64,000 nt of DNA from Herbiconiux moechotypicola (GCF_024979255.1 NZ_JANLCN010000015.1:1-64000), one strand, 5' to 3'; shown: positions 17,464 to 26,122, counted from the first letter of the stretch. Program-made: numbers and translations. The notes: generated from the sequence alone by a model not told the origin.

Positions 17464-17874
17464 TCACGCGTGCAGGCGGGCGCCCTTGACGATCTTGTCG
17501 ACGGCGTTGCGGGGGCCGCGCAGGGCGAGCCCCACGAGGTCGAGCTCCGCGGTGGACACAGCGGCGACGGCGGCGCGGTTGGCCTCGTCGTGGCCCGTGG
17601 AGAACATGTCGCGGGTGTAGACCGCCGCCCGTAGGCCACGGGATGCGGCGCGGTCGAGCGCTGCGGCGAGCATCCCGGAGTCGCCCGAGTACACGAGGAC
17701 GGGCTGGCGCAGCAGCGGGAGGTACTCGCGGCCGTCGGCGTCGCGGTAGGGCTCGCCGACGAGGTCGGGCTCGCTGGTGGCCACACCGCTCAGGAGGAAG
17801 GCGGTCACGTTGAGCTCCTGCCAGGGGAGCAGGTCGTCGCGGAGCAGTACCGCGACCTTGGTGTCGAATCGCAT
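17464..17874 (-). CDS. DUF2000 family protein
   Basis: A 136-residue protein beginning MRFDTKVAVLLRDDLLPWQELNVTAF, matching the DUF2000 family, which is related to peptidyl-tRNA hydrolase folds. Motifs PVLVYSGD, AVYTRDMFSTGHDEANRAAV and DLVGLALRGPRNAVDKIVKGARLHA are evident. Function is unknown. CAGGCT sits six bases before the ATG (17881-17886 on the complement), so the message may be leaderless. It is divergent from an AraC-type regulator with which DUF2000 genes are often paired, 104 bases away. Confidence 0.82.
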   Translation of the reverse strand: MRFDTKVAVLLRDDLLPWQELNVTAFLLSGVATSEPDLVGEPYRDADGREYLPLLRQPVLVYSGDSGMLAAALDRAASRGLRAAVYTRDMFSTGHDEANRAAVAAVSTAELDLVGLALRGPRNAVDKIVKGARLHA

Positions 17875-17924
17875 GCGTTCAGCCTGGCGGCGCGGGCGGG
17901 GTGGAGTCTTGTACGTTTCTTGCA

Positions 17925-17969
17925 CGGGATGCGAGGGAACGGGATGCGCGGGCACGGGATGCGAGGGGG
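17925..17969 (+). repeat. 15-base tandem repeat, three copies, in a divergent promoter region
   Basis: Three 15-base units begin at 17925, 17940 and 17955, each starting CGGGATGCG followed by a G-rich half. They lie between the DUF2000 and AraC genes; the last copy supplies the GAGGGGG ribosome binding site of the AraC gene. They could be binding sites or simple slippage products. Confidence 0.7.
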
Positions 17970-17978
17970 TGGTCGGCG

Positions 17979-18770
17979 ATGAACGAGCAGGTGCGGGCGT
18001 GGCGGCCTCGGGTGCCTCTCGTGCGCGAGGTGCTGCACGCGACCTTCGAGCAGCACGCCTATCCCGCGCACACCCACGACGTGTGGACGGTGCTGCTCAT
18101 CGACGAGGGCGCCGTGAGCTACCGTATGGACGGCGCGGCCCACGAGGCGCGGCCGGCCTCGGTGAGTCTCCTGCCGCCACACGTGCCCCACGACGGGCGC
18201 TCGGCCGTGCGCGGCACGGCGTTCCGCAAGAGGGTGCTTTATCTCGACGAGGGTTGGCTGCCCCCGTCGGCCGTGGGGGCCGCAGCGGCGCGGCCGTTCG
18301 CCGCCGACGCCCGCGTGCAGCCGCTGATCACCGCGCTGCACGCGACGATCCTCCACCCCGGGGACGAGCTCGTCGCCGAGCACGGCGTGCTGCGGCTGGC
18401 CGACCTGGTACAGCTCGGGCTCGGCGGTGCCAGGGCGCATCGGCACGACGCCCCGATCGCGCGGCGGCTGCGGCAGCTTCTCGACGACCGGTTCACCGAG
18501 GCGATCACCCTCGACGAGGCGGCGCGGATGCTCGGGGCCCACCCCAGTCACCTGGTGCGCTCGTTCTCGGCCGCCTACGGCATCCCGCCGCACCGCTACG
18601 TGACGGGACGCCGGGTCGACCTCGCGCGCCGCCTGCTGCTCTCCGGGCACACGGCGGCCGCGAGCGCGGTGCAGGCCGGATTCCACGATCAATCGCATCT
18701 CACCCGGCATTTCCGCCGCACGCTCGGCACGACGCCGGCCGCGTTCGCCGCAGCCGGCCGGGCGGCCTGA
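17979..18770 (+). CDS. AraC-family regulator with cupin sensor
   Basis: A 263-residue regulator. The cupin sensor at about residues 15-90 contains HAYPAHTHDVWTVLLIDEGA and LPPHVPHDGRS; the helix-turn-helix pair spans about 165-258 with GIPPHRYVTGRRVDLARRLL and HDQSHLTRHFRRTLGTTP. The ATG at 17979 follows a GAGGGGGTGG site; upstream codons are repeats, not conserved sequence. It is divergent from the DUF2000 gene and presumably regulates it. The inducer is unknown. Confidence 0.88.
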   Translation: MNEQVRAWRPRVPLVREVLHATFEQHAYPAHTHDVWTVLLIDEGAVSYRMDGAAHEARPASVSLLPPHVPHDGRSAVRGTAFRKRVLYLDEGWLPPSAVGAAAARPFAADARVQPLITALHATILHPGDELVAEHGVLRLADLVQLGLGGARAHRHDAPIARRLRQLLDDRFTEAITLDEAARMLGAHPSHLVRSFSAAYGIPPHRYVTGRRVDLARRLLLSGHTAAASAVQAGFHDQSHLTRHFRRTLGTTPAAFAAAGRAA

Positions 18771-18833
18771 ACGGCGAGGGAACCCGGCCGCCCCATCCGG
18801 ACATCACGGGGTAGGAAGGGTGTGGGGGTGCTG

Positions 18834-19973
18834 ATGGCTGGTGAGTCTGCGGGCGAAGAAGCTTCGGATGGGGGCGGAAGTGGTGGACCTCGTCGATCCG
18901 TACTCGCGACGACGGCCGTCGTCGTCGGGGCGGCGACGGTTCTGGTGGTGCTGATCGTCGTGGCGTTCTTCTGGCCGACGTACGCGGCCGACACCGGCGG
19001 GGTGGGCGCCGGCGGGAGTGGAGTCGCCGAGACGGCGGCCGAGATGCCGGCCGACCAGGCGCTCGAGACCACAGCCCTCTCCCCGGCGGGAACCGGGGCG
19101 GACCCGGCGGCGGGCCTGTTCGGGGACTGGCGGATGAGCGGGGCGCCGGCAGAGGAGGGCGACTGGCTGAGGATCCACAGCAGCGGACTGCAGGTGGTCA
19201 GGGCGTGCGGTCATCTGGGGTGGTCGTTCGCGGCGGCCGACGGGCTCCTCGTGACGGCGCTCGGCGCGGGATCGGAGGCCTGCTTCCGTGGTGCGGAAGG
19301 CGGCTGGCTGGCCGAGGGGCCTGACCAGGACTGGGGGCTGTCGCTCCGGGGATACCGGGCGACGGAGACGGGGTGGGAGCTGCTCGACGCCACGGGCACG
19401 GTGGTGGCCACGCTGCATCCGCCGGTCGGCCCCGACGGCTCACCGCTGGCGTCTCCCTGGGAGGTGGAGGGGGTGCCGCTGCTCGACGACGAGCTCGACG
19501 ACGCCCTGGTCGCCTCGCTGTATGAGCGGCCGGCGCCGCTCGGCGACGGGCTCGTCGCGGCGCGGGCGGATCAGCTGCTCGGCACCTGGAAGGTCGTGGG
19601 AGACCAGGGCGTCGCGCAGGACGGCGGCGCGGGAGCGGGGGACGCGGGAGAGGTCGGCGTGGGCGACGACAGCGTGGCCACGATCACCATCACGCCCGAG
19701 GGCGTGCGCACGCGGGACTGCCACTCGCTGTCGTGGCCGGGGAGGCAGGGCCCGCTCGACCCGCCTCTCGCGGAGCCGGCCGGCAGCGGTACGCCATGGG
19801 CCGGGGACGGATCCCTGTTCCTCATGCCCTTCGTCGCCTCCGATGCGATGGCCTGCGTGCCCACGTTCCCGGTGCTGGCCGGATGGGTGCGCACGATCGC
19901 CTACGACGAGGGGCAGCTGGTGCTCTTCGACCCCGCCGGGGTGGAGCTCGGCCGTCTCGAGCGAGCCGGGTAG
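18834..19973 (+). CDS. Membrane-anchored protein of unknown function
   Basis: A 379-residue protein with a short cytoplasmic Gly/Ser-rich N terminus, one membrane span (about residues 28-50: SVLATTAVVVGAATVLVVLI) and a large outside part. That part contains two similar units, each with FGDWRMSG or LGTWKVVG, then a Cys that follows VRACGHLGW or VRTRDCHSL, suggesting an internal duplication of a META/lipocalin-like module. A Gly/Ala/Asp-rich linker lies near residues 262-280. I do not recognise a named family. The ATG at 18834 is preferred (GGGGGTG just upstream); a GTG at 18822 is possible. Confidence 0.6.
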   Translation: MAGESAGEEASDGGGSGGPRRSVLATTAVVVGAATVLVVLIVVAFFWPTYAADTGGVGAGGSGVAETAAEMPADQALETTALSPAGTGADPAAGLFGDWRMSGAPAEEGDWLRIHSSGLQVVRACGHLGWSFAAADGLLVTALGAGSEACFRGAEGGWLAEGPDQDWGLSLRGYRATETGWELLDATGTVVATLHPPVGPDGSPLASPWEVEGVPLLDDELDDALVASLYERPAPLGDGLVAARADQLLGTWKVVGDQGVAQDGGAGAGDAGEVGVGDDSVATITITPEGVRTRDCHSLSWPGRQGPLDPPLAEPAGSGTPWAGDGSLFLMPFVASDAMACVPTFPVLAGWVRTIAYDEGQLVLFDPAGVELGRLERAG

Positions 19974-19989
19974 GGCGATCGTGTTCCGA

Positions 19990-20697
19990 TCACTCCTCGA
20001 GGGCGCCGCCGAGCGAGCGCAGGTGCTCCCGGAACGTCGTGCCCGACGCGGCACGCGCCCGCAGGTACTCGCCGAAATGCAGTTGGTGCCGCAACGAGAC
20101 GCCCGAGGCCACGAGCTCGGCCTGCCGGCGCTCGGTGTCCCGGATCTCCCGAGCGCGCTCGGCGACCTCGACCACGCGGTCGAGCGGGAGGAACACGATG
20201 CCGTCGTCGTCGCCTAGCACGACGTCGTCGGGGGAGACCGTATGGTCGCCGACGCGGGCCGAGCGGAGCGCATCCGGATGCTGAGGGTCGAGCCGGAGGG
20301 GACCGGTGGGCAGCGCCCCCTCGCTGAACACGGGCAGACCGATGGCGTGCAGCTCGCTCGTGTCGCGGTGCAGGCCCCACACGACCATGCCCGCGAGCCC
20401 GGCGCCCTGCACCTCGAGCGCCGTGAGATCGCCGACGCAGGCCTCGCCGCGGCGGCCGCCGTTGTCGACGACGAGCACCTCGCCCGGCGCGGACTGCTCG
20501 AGTGCCTCGAGGAAGACGTCGACGCTGCCGGCGTGACGGGCCGGTCGTACGCGCCCCGCCACGCGGGTGCCGGGCTGCAGTGGTCTGACCGTCGCCGGGG
20601 CGCAGCGCACGGGCAGGCCGAGCCGCAGCAGTGCGTCGGCGACATGAGGGGTGGTCAGGCCCTCGAGGAGGTGAGCCGGAGTGGAGGAAGCGTTCAT
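19990..20697 (-). CDS. RraA-like family protein
   Basis: A 235-residue protein of the RraA / 4-hydroxy-4-methyl-2-oxoglutarate aldolase fold. Evidence is VLVVDNGGRRGEACVGDLTA, GAGLAGMVVWGLHRDTSEL (the Arg-Asp pair that binds metal and pyruvate in aldolases) and LPVFSEGALPTGPLRL. Members are either class II aldolases on oxaloacetate-like acids or inhibitors of RNase E; the Arg-Asp pair leaves aldolase or decarboxylase activity open. About 60 C-terminal residues extend beyond the usual core. TAGCGT lies six bases before the ATG (20704-20709 on the complement), consistent with a leaderless message. Convergent with the membrane protein on its left. Confidence 0.8.
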   Translation of the reverse strand: MNASSTPAHLLEGLTTPHVADALLRLGLPVRCAPATVRPLQPGTRVAGRVRPARHAGSVDVFLEALEQSAPGEVLVVDNGGRRGEACVGDLTALEVQGAGLAGMVVWGLHRDTSELHAIGLPVFSEGALPTGPLRLDPQHPDALRSARVGDHTVSPDDVVLGDDDGIVFLPLDRVVEVAERAREIRDTERRQAELVASGVSLRHQLHFGEYLRARAASGTTFREHLRSLGGALEE

Positions 20698-20769
20698 GGC
20701 GCCACGCTACCGAGCCGTCGATCGCCGAACGGGCATGCGGATGGCGCGCGGGTCGCGGCGAGGAGTGCC

Positions 20770-21222
20770 GTGAGCGCGGTGGGACTCGCGACGGCCGTTC
20801 TGCTGGCCGGCTGCACGATCGATCCGCCGGCACCCGCGCCCATCTCCGCCTCCACCGATGCCGCGAGCGAGGGAGTGCTCTGGCGGCAGGTGGAGTACGA
20901 CGCGACCCGCCCGCCGGAGGACTGGGTGGACACGGTGGAATGGGTGGATGCGGCGGAGGGGGTGATCCGGCTGACGGTGATGGGGTCTCCCCACTGCGAC
21001 GAGCGCCTCGACCACGTGCGATCCTTCGAGTCGGGCATCGACTTCGTCACCGAGTGCGATCCGCCCGGAGGCCCCGACATCGGCGAGATGAAGACCTTCC
21101 TCACCGAGCTCCCCGTCGGCTTCGACCGCACGGTGCCCGTGCTGGTGTGGTTCGACACCCGGGTCGTGGGTGAGCTGACGCCGGCCGACGAGATGCTGGA
21201 CAGCGACAGCGACGCGAACTAG
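20770..21222 (+). CDS. Small lipoprotein, unknown function
   Basis: A 150-residue protein with a very short signal ending LLAGC; Cys15 would be lipidated. The mature part has DWVDTVEWVDAAEGVIRLTV, two cysteines (SPHCDERL and TECDPPGG) that may form a disulfide, and an acidic tail ending DSDSDAN. The GTG at 20770 is supported by GAGGAG five bases upstream, and no other start codon lies in frame nearby. The signal's n-region then lacks Arg or Lys, which is odd for an exported protein. Family not recognised. It is divergent from the RraA-like gene. Confidence 0.65.
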   Translation: MSAVGLATAVLLAGCTIDPPAPAPISASTDAASEGVLWRQVEYDATRPPEDWVDTVEWVDAAEGVIRLTVMGSPHCDERLDHVRSFESGIDFVTECDPPGGPDIGEMKTFLTELPVGFDRTVPVLVWFDTRVVGELTPADEMLDSDSDAN

Positions 21223-21305
21223 CCTGATCGTGCTCGACAGGTGTGCACGCCGTGCGCCCACCCCCTGTGCTCACCCCCTCCGTCCGCATCCGCCGGAAGG
21301 TCGCC

Positions 21306-23135
21306 ATGCGCCGCGTCCGTCCCACCTCCGCCGCCGTGACGGCGCTCGTCGGTCTCGTCGTGGCGGCGCTCCTCGCCGGCTGCGTCGCGGTCACGCCCAC
21401 CTGGTGGAACCCCGGAGGCGGAGGCGGAGGCGTCGTCACCGAGCAGCAGTTGACCGCCGCCGGAATCGAGATCGTCGACGACGAGACCGCCGTCACGACC
21501 GAGACGATCCCGACCGCGTACACGGTCACGCGAATCCAGGCCGAGCGGATGCTCGCCGAGGTACGCGCGGGCGCCGGCCGCACCGGGGCCGAGATCGACG
21601 CTATGGTGCCGCTCGACCCCACCCTGCCCCGCATGAGCTACCTGCTCGCGGCCTACCTCAGCGCCGACGACCTGCCCGGCGACCCCGCGGGCCAGCGGGT
21701 CGCTCGCACGCTGTACCCGGGCGACACGGACTGGACGCACCCCGAGGTCATCGTCTTCCCGATGGCGGTCATCGCGCTGTTCGAGCAGGACCTGATGACG
21801 GCGGCGCTCGCCGAGGGCTCGTTCGAGGCGGAGACGCCTGCCGCCGAGGGGATGGGGCTCGGGCCCGCCGCGATCACGCCGGCCGTTGCTCCCGCCCTGG
21901 CGCCCGCCGTGATCGACTCCCCGTGCAGCACGGTGACCGCCTTCATCTCGAGCACCATCCAGAGCCTGTTCGACGTGCTCCGGGTGATCCCGCGCGAGAT
22001 CACGAAGATCAGCGAGCTCGGCATCTTCGGTGTGCTGCTCGGCGCGCTCGTGGAGAGCGCCATCGGGCTCGCCCAGGGAGTGGTCGAAGGTCTCGTCGCT
22101 GTGGTCACCGGACCCGTGCTCAACGCCCTGCGTGTGGGGCTCTCCGGTCTCGGCACGGCCTCGCTCGTGCTCAGCTACTTCACCAACGAACGGCTCGTGG
22201 TGAAGGTCACGCCCGCCGACCACACCTCGTTCGGCATCCAGCCCGCGCCCGGAAACACCGGCACCTTCACCGCCAGCACCCTCTCGCTCACCAAGGACTG
22301 GCCCTCCGCGCTGGCCGACTGCGCCAAGGTGAGCGGGGCGAGCATCCCGGAGCTCATCAGGGCCGGCGACGCCGCGGAGTGGACGCTCACCCAGGGTGTG
22401 ACGCTCATCAGCCTCGACGGTACGCAGTCGACGGTCACGAACGACAAGACCGCGATCATGAGCTTCGTGACGGCCACGGAGGATGCCGAGACGGCCAAGG
22501 GACCCGAGATCACCGAGGCCGCCCGGGTGACGGTGAAGGTGCCCCGCAAGGAGGTCGGCGACTTCCTCGACCTCGCCGCGAAGCAGGTCGAGACGGTGAA
22601 GGCCGACATCCTCGCCAAAGTGCCCGACCTGTTCAAGAACACCGCCTCGACCGTGCTCGACGCGGCCATCGACCCCGTGGTGTCGAGCCTCCGTTCGTCG
22701 CTCGAGGGCGCCGCGGGGGAGGTGGGGATGCTCAACCTCAAGGGCGACGGGACCGTGTGGGTGACGCATCACCAACCGAAGGAACCAGACCCCCCTGCCG
22801 CGCCCGAGGAACCGGTCGAGCCCGGCGACGGCGACGGGGACTTCTGCACGCAGTTCAGCGAGCAGGCGGCGATCGGGGCTGCCTCGCTCCCGAGCGCGGG
22901 GGACCCGTTCAGCTGGGCGGCTTCGTTCGCGGCCGGGTTGCACTCCATCACCGCCGAGCCGCCCGCCGAGCTCGCCGGCGACTTCTCGACGGTGGTGCAG
23001 TTCTACGACATCGCGGCCAGGAGCAGCTTCTCCGACGCGCAGGAGCTGGCCGACTTCGTGGCGTCGCACGACATCGACAACGCCCGAGTGCGCCTCTGGG
23101 CGGCCTGCGACGCCCCTCAGATCGACGGTTTCTGA
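21306..23135 (+). CDS. Large lipoprotein, unknown function
   Basis: A 609-residue exported lipoprotein: signal MRRVRPTSAAVTALVGLV followed by the lipobox LLAGC (Cys26). The mature protein begins with a Gly-rich hinge (GGGGGGVV), then an alpha-helical region. A hydrophobic, helix-prone stretch near residues 230-310 (STIQSLFDVLRVIPREITK and GVLLGALVESAIGLAQGVV) might interact with membrane. A beta-rich middle (residues about 315-430) is followed by helices, a Pro/Glu linker and a C-terminal helical part. No catalytic motif is visible and I know no family. GGAAGG lies five bases before the chosen ATG. It stands alone between two unrelated genes. Confidence 0.7.
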   Translation: MRRVRPTSAAVTALVGLVVAALLAGCVAVTPTWWNPGGGGGGVVTEQQLTAAGIEIVDDETAVTTETIPTAYTVTRIQAERMLAEVRAGAGRTGAEIDAMVPLDPTLPRMSYLLAAYLSADDLPGDPAGQRVARTLYPGDTDWTHPEVIVFPMAVIALFEQDLMTAALAEGSFEAETPAAEGMGLGPAAITPAVAPALAPAVIDSPCSTVTAFISSTIQSLFDVLRVIPREITKISELGIFGVLLGALVESAIGLAQGVVEGLVAVVTGPVLNALRVGLSGLGTASLVLSYFTNERLVVKVTPADHTSFGIQPAPGNTGTFTASTLSLTKDWPSALADCAKVSGASIPELIRAGDAAEWTLTQGVTLISLDGTQSTVTNDKTAIMSFVTATEDAETAKGPEITEAARVTVKVPRKEVGDFLDLAAKQVETVKADILAKVPDLFKNTASTVLDAAIDPVVSSLRSSLEGAAGEVGMLNLKGDGTVWVTHHQPKEPDPPAAPEEPVEPGDGDGDFCTQFSEQAAIGAASLPSAGDPFSWAASFAAGLHSITAEPPAELAGDFSTVVQFYDIAARSSFSDAQELADFVASHDIDNARVRLWAACDAPQIDGF

Positions 23136-23189
23136 GCCAGACTCCAGCCCAGGTGACGCGGCCGATGGGTTCGCCGCCGGTACCAGGGG

Positions 23190-23723
23190 TCAGGCGGCGG
23201 GGATCTCGCCGGTCACGACGAGGGTGGCGCGCGCCAGCAGGTGGGGCACGGCGTTGAACTCGGCGAACGCCGGTGTGCTGTCGGCCGGCAGGTCGAGGGT
23301 GGCGACGTCGAGCGCCTCGACCGAGACGAAGTACCGGTGCGGCCCGTGGCCCGCAGGCGGGGCGGCGCCGTAGAAGCGCGGAGCGTCGGCATCGTTGGGG
23401 AACTGCACGGCCCCTGCGGGCAGACCCTCGACCGAGGCGTTCTCGGGCAGCTCGGTGACGGCGGCCGGGATGTTCGCCACGGCCCAGTGCCAGAAGCCCG
23501 ACTGGGTGGGCGCATCCGGGTCGTAGACGGTGACGAGGTAGCTCTGCGTGCCCTCCGGCGCGCCCGACCAGCTCAGCTGCGGCGACACGTCCTCTCCGCC
23601 CGGCACGCCGAACGCTGCCGAGTACTGCGGCGCCGGCCAGGTGCCGCCGTCCACCACCGTGGTGCTCGTGAGGGTGAACGTGGGCACCTCTGCCGCACGT
23701 GCGAACGGATCGTTCCCGGTCAT
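23190..23723 (-). CDS. YbhB/YbcL-family (PEBP, Raf-kinase-inhibitor-like) protein
   Basis: A 177-residue phosphatidylethanolamine-binding-protein fold. Diagnostic pieces are VSPQLSWSGAPEGTQSYLV, the ligand-site motif YDPDAPTQSGFWHWAVANIP and GPHRYFVSVEALDV. Bacterial members bind small anionic ligands; function is mostly unknown. The ATG at 23723 is preceded by GAAAGGGACGACG; the longer upstream frame has no family sequence. Convergent with the large lipoprotein gene and divergent from the sigma-factor gene, whose start is about 160 bases away. Confidence 0.9.
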   Translation of the reverse strand: MTGNDPFARAAEVPTFTLTSTTVVDGGTWPAPQYSAAFGVPGGEDVSPQLSWSGAPEGTQSYLVTVYDPDAPTQSGFWHWAVANIPAAVTELPENASVEGLPAGAVQFPNDADAPRFYGAAPPAGHGPHRYFVSVEALDVATLDLPADSTPAFAEFNAVPHLLARATLVVTGEIPAA

Positions 23724-23849
23724 CGTCGTCCCTTTCCGGTCGCGCTGTCGCGCCGACCTCCTTCCACCATCGTAGGAACCTCCGCGCCCTGCTCGCACTG
23801 ACCTCCCGGGAACCCGGGAGCCGGATGCGGACATCACTGTGCGGGAACT

Positions 23850-23878
23850 GGAACCGGAAGGGCGATGCCGGACATGAT
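23850..23878 (+). promoter_or_regulatory. Candidate ECF-type promoter of the first sigma-factor gene
   Basis: GGAACC (23850-23855), a 17-base spacer and CATGAT (23873-23878) precede the GTG start by six bases. A GGAAC -35 box is typical of ECF sigma factors, so autoregulation is possible. The other sigma gene in this window has the -10-like hexamer but no such -35 box. Confidence 0.35.
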
Positions 23879-23884
23879 CGATGT

Positions 23885-24484
23885 GTGGGGTCTGAGATCG
23901 ACGAGGGGGCGCTGTGGTCGCGCGTGCGTGACGGCGATGCGGAGGCCTTCGGTGCGGTGTTCGACCTGCATCACGCTCGGGTGTTCCGGCAGGCCAGGAG
24001 GGTGACGGCGACGGTGCACGACGCGGAGGACGTGACCGCACTGGTGTTTCTCGAGGCCTGGCGGCGGAGGGCCTCGGTGCGGGTGGTCGACGGCACGGCG
24101 ATCGGCTGGCTGGCGGTGACCGCGACGAACGTGGCCCGCAACGTCACCAGGTCGCGCAACCGGCAGCGCGCGCTGATCGCGCGGTTGCACGAGGTCGACC
24201 GCGAATCGGCGTGGGCCGAAGACCACGCCGTCGAGGTGGGGGAGCGACTCGACCGTGAGGCGGGCGCCGCAGCCGTGCGGAGGGCGCTCGCGGCGCTGCC
24301 GGCCCGCGATCGTGACGTGATCACACTCTGTGTGCTGCAGGAGATGAGCACCGCTGAGGCGGCCAAGGCGCTCGGGGTCGCTCCCGGCACCGTCAAGTCG
24401 CGGCTCTCGCGGGCGCGCGCGCGGCTGAGCGCCGAGGTGCTCGCACGGCTGCAGCCGCGCGGGGGAGAGGAAGAGGCGGGATGA
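23885..24484 (+). CDS. Sigma-70 family (ECF-like) RNA polymerase sigma factor
   Basis: A 199-residue sigma factor. Region 2 covers about residues 10-80 (DAEAFGAVFDLHHARVFRQA, then DAEDVTALVFLEAWRRRASV) and region 4 about 125-185 (LPARDRDVITLCVLQEMSTA, VAPGTVKSRLSRARARL). GTG at 23885 aligns with the start of the paralogue at 59881 (GSEIDEGALW against GDEIAVADEADAVLW). The stop overlaps the following membrane-protein gene (ATGA). Pairing with a membrane protein suggests control by sequestration, but that protein lacks a zinc-finger anti-sigma motif. Confidence 0.88.
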   Translation: MGSEIDEGALWSRVRDGDAEAFGAVFDLHHARVFRQARRVTATVHDAEDVTALVFLEAWRRRASVRVVDGTAIGWLAVTATNVARNVTRSRNRQRALIARLHEVDRESAWAEDHAVEVGERLDREAGAAAVRRALAALPARDRDVITLCVLQEMSTAEAAKALGVAPGTVKSRLSRARARLSAEVLARLQPRGGEEEAG

Positions 24485-25116
24485 GCGGCGACGAGATCGA
24501 TCCGCGGCGACGAGAGCGGATGCGCGCCCTGTTGGTCGAACACGCGCGGCGCTCCGGGTCGACGGTGGGGCACCGGGCACCCAGATGGGTGGGCGTCGCG
24601 GCGGCCGTGGCGGTGCTGGTGGGCCTGGCGGGAACGGCCGCGATCGTGTCGCGGCCCGTCAGCGGCGGCGAGGCGTCGGCCGGTGCGACGTCGACGCCGT
24701 CCGCCGAGGCCGGCGCGGAATCCCATCCGCTCGACCCCGCAGGAGTGCCGTTCGCGAACACCTCGTCACCGCCCGCCGGCGGCCCTCAGAGTAACGGAGA
24801 GGCCGCGAGCGCCGGCGACGCGGGTGATTCCGGGGCAGTCGCCGATGCCGCCTCAGCGTACGCGTGGTGCGTCGAGGCGTCCGACGTGTGGGACGCACCG
24901 GTGGACGCGGGCGAAGGGATGCTCCCCGCCGCACCCACGCTGAGCGTCGCTTCGCTCGCTGACAGCGAGGTGCTCCAGCCCTCACCCGGGGTCTGGACCG
25001 TCGTCATCCCGGTGGTGCGCCTGCACCCCGAGGGCGAGCGCGTCGGCGTCAAGGTGTGCACGATCACCGGGCCTGCCGATCAGCCCGTGATCGAGGTCAC
25101 CGACGCCCTGGACTGA
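24481..25116 (+). CDS. Membrane protein co-encoded with sigma factor
   Basis: A 211-residue protein with an Arg-rich cytoplasmic N terminus (about 35 residues), one membrane span (WVGVAAAVAVLVGLAGTAAI) and a Ser/Ala/Gly-rich outer linker, then a small outside domain with two cysteines (YAWCVEASD and VKVCTITG). Its ATG overlaps the sigma-factor stop by four bases. The cytoplasmic part is short and lacks the HxxxCxxC zinc motif, so it is not a classical anti-sigma factor but may still tether or regulate the sigma protein. The paralogous pair at 60498-61400 has the same layout. Confidence 0.7.
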   Translation: MSGDEIDPRRRERMRALLVEHARRSGSTVGHRAPRWVGVAAAVAVLVGLAGTAAIVSRPVSGGEASAGATSTPSAEAGAESHPLDPAGVPFANTSSPPAGGPQSNGEAASAGDAGDSGAVADAASAYAWCVEASDVWDAPVDAGEGMLPAAPTLSVASLADSEVLQPSPGVWTVVIPVVRLHPEGERVGVKVCTITGPADQPVIEVTDALD

Positions 25117-25150
25117 GCCGGTTGTGATGGGCGCGGGTATCCTGGGGGCG

Positions 25151-25504
25151 ATGACCAGACACCGCATCTTCGGCATGAGCTTCGCCCGCATCTACCCGCT
25201 CTACGTGGCGAAGGTGGAGCGGAAGGGGCACGGCCAGGCCGAGGTCGATCAGGTGATCGAGTGGCTGACGGGCTACGACGACGCAGGACTCGCCCGGGTG
25301 ATCGCCGACGGCACCGACCTGGAGACCTTCTTCGCCGAGGCGCCCGCCTTGAACGAGAATGCGCCGCTCATCACGGGCGTGATCTGCGGGATGCGGGTGG
25401 AGGAGATCGACGACCCCCTCATGCAGCGCATCCGGTGGATGGACAAGCTCGTCGACGAGGTCGCCCGCGGCAAGAAGATGTCGTCGATCCTGCGCGGCTC
25501 GTGA
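25151..25504 (+). CDS. DUF2200 domain protein
   Basis: A 117-residue protein matching the DUF2200 family: MTRHRIFGMSFARIYPLYV, KVERKGHGQAEVDQVIEWLT, then APALNENAPLITGVICGMR and KLVDEVARGKKMSSIL. Function is unknown although the family is widely conserved as a stand-alone gene. TATCCT lies seven bases before the ATG (25138-25143), so the message is probably leaderless; a slightly longer reading from 25124 is possible but not conserved. Confidence 0.85.
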   Translation: MTRHRIFGMSFARIYPLYVAKVERKGHGQAEVDQVIEWLTGYDDAGLARVIADGTDLETFFAEAPALNENAPLITGVICGMRVEEIDDPLMQRIRWMDKLVDEVARGKKMSSILRGS

Positions 25505-25519
25505 GACTGCGCGGCTGAA

Positions 25520-26029
25520 TCAGGCGGCGACGTCGACCACGAGCGAGATCGGGTCGACGGAGGTGTCGGTGGCGACGATCGAGAGCGTGCGCGAGAACGG
25601 CCGGGAGTCGGAACCCGTGAACGAGATCACGAGGAAGAGCGCCGCGCTCGAGCCGCCCGCGGCGATCTCCCCGGTATAGGAGAAGGTCACCGAGCTGTCG
25701 CTCTCTCCGGACACGTAGGCCCAGCCGGTGCCCGGGAAGGAGCCGGCCGTGAAGCCCTCCGACATGCCGCTCACCACCACGGTGAGCTCGGCGATCTCGT
25801 CGGTGGTTCCGGTGTTGCGGATGGTCAGGCCTGAGGTGGTCCCCGTCTGGCCGCTCCCCATCGCGGCGGGGTTCGGCGAGGCCTCGAAGGCCCAGATCGA
25901 AGCTGTTCCTCCGCTCGCGGCAGCGCCCGGCGCCGCGACCGCCACGGCCACGACGGGAACCGCCCACGCCGCCCCCAGCACCGTCCTTCGCGCGAGCGTG
26001 CCGGATGGATTCGTGTCTGTGTTCCCCAT
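25520..26029 (-). CDS. Tat-exported small protein, unknown function
   Basis: A 169-residue protein with a twin-arginine signal: LARRTVLGAAWAVPVVAVAV, ending near GAAASGG. The mature domain is a single beta-sandwich-like unit rich in Ser, Thr and Gly (TIRNTGTTDEIAELTVVVSG, SVTFSYTGEIAAGGSS), reminiscent of an invasin or DUF11-like extracellular module. TACGGT is six bases before the ATG (26036-26041 on the complement). Likely a secreted or surface protein; role not known. Confidence 0.7.
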   Translation of the reverse strand: MGNTDTNPSGTLARRTVLGAAWAVPVVAVAVAAPGAAASGGTASIWAFEASPNPAAMGSGQTGTTSGLTIRNTGTTDEIAELTVVVSGMSEGFTAGSFPGTGWAYVSGESDSSVTFSYTGEIAAGGSSAALFLVISFTGSDSRPFSRTLSIVATDTSVDPISLVVDVAA

Positions 26030-26122
26030 GGTCTCACCGTAGCGGAGGCGGAAGACCGCCTGTGACCGTCGTTCTCCACATCCGTTCACCACCCGTTCGT
26101 GTGCGGCGGTTAGGGTGCCGGC

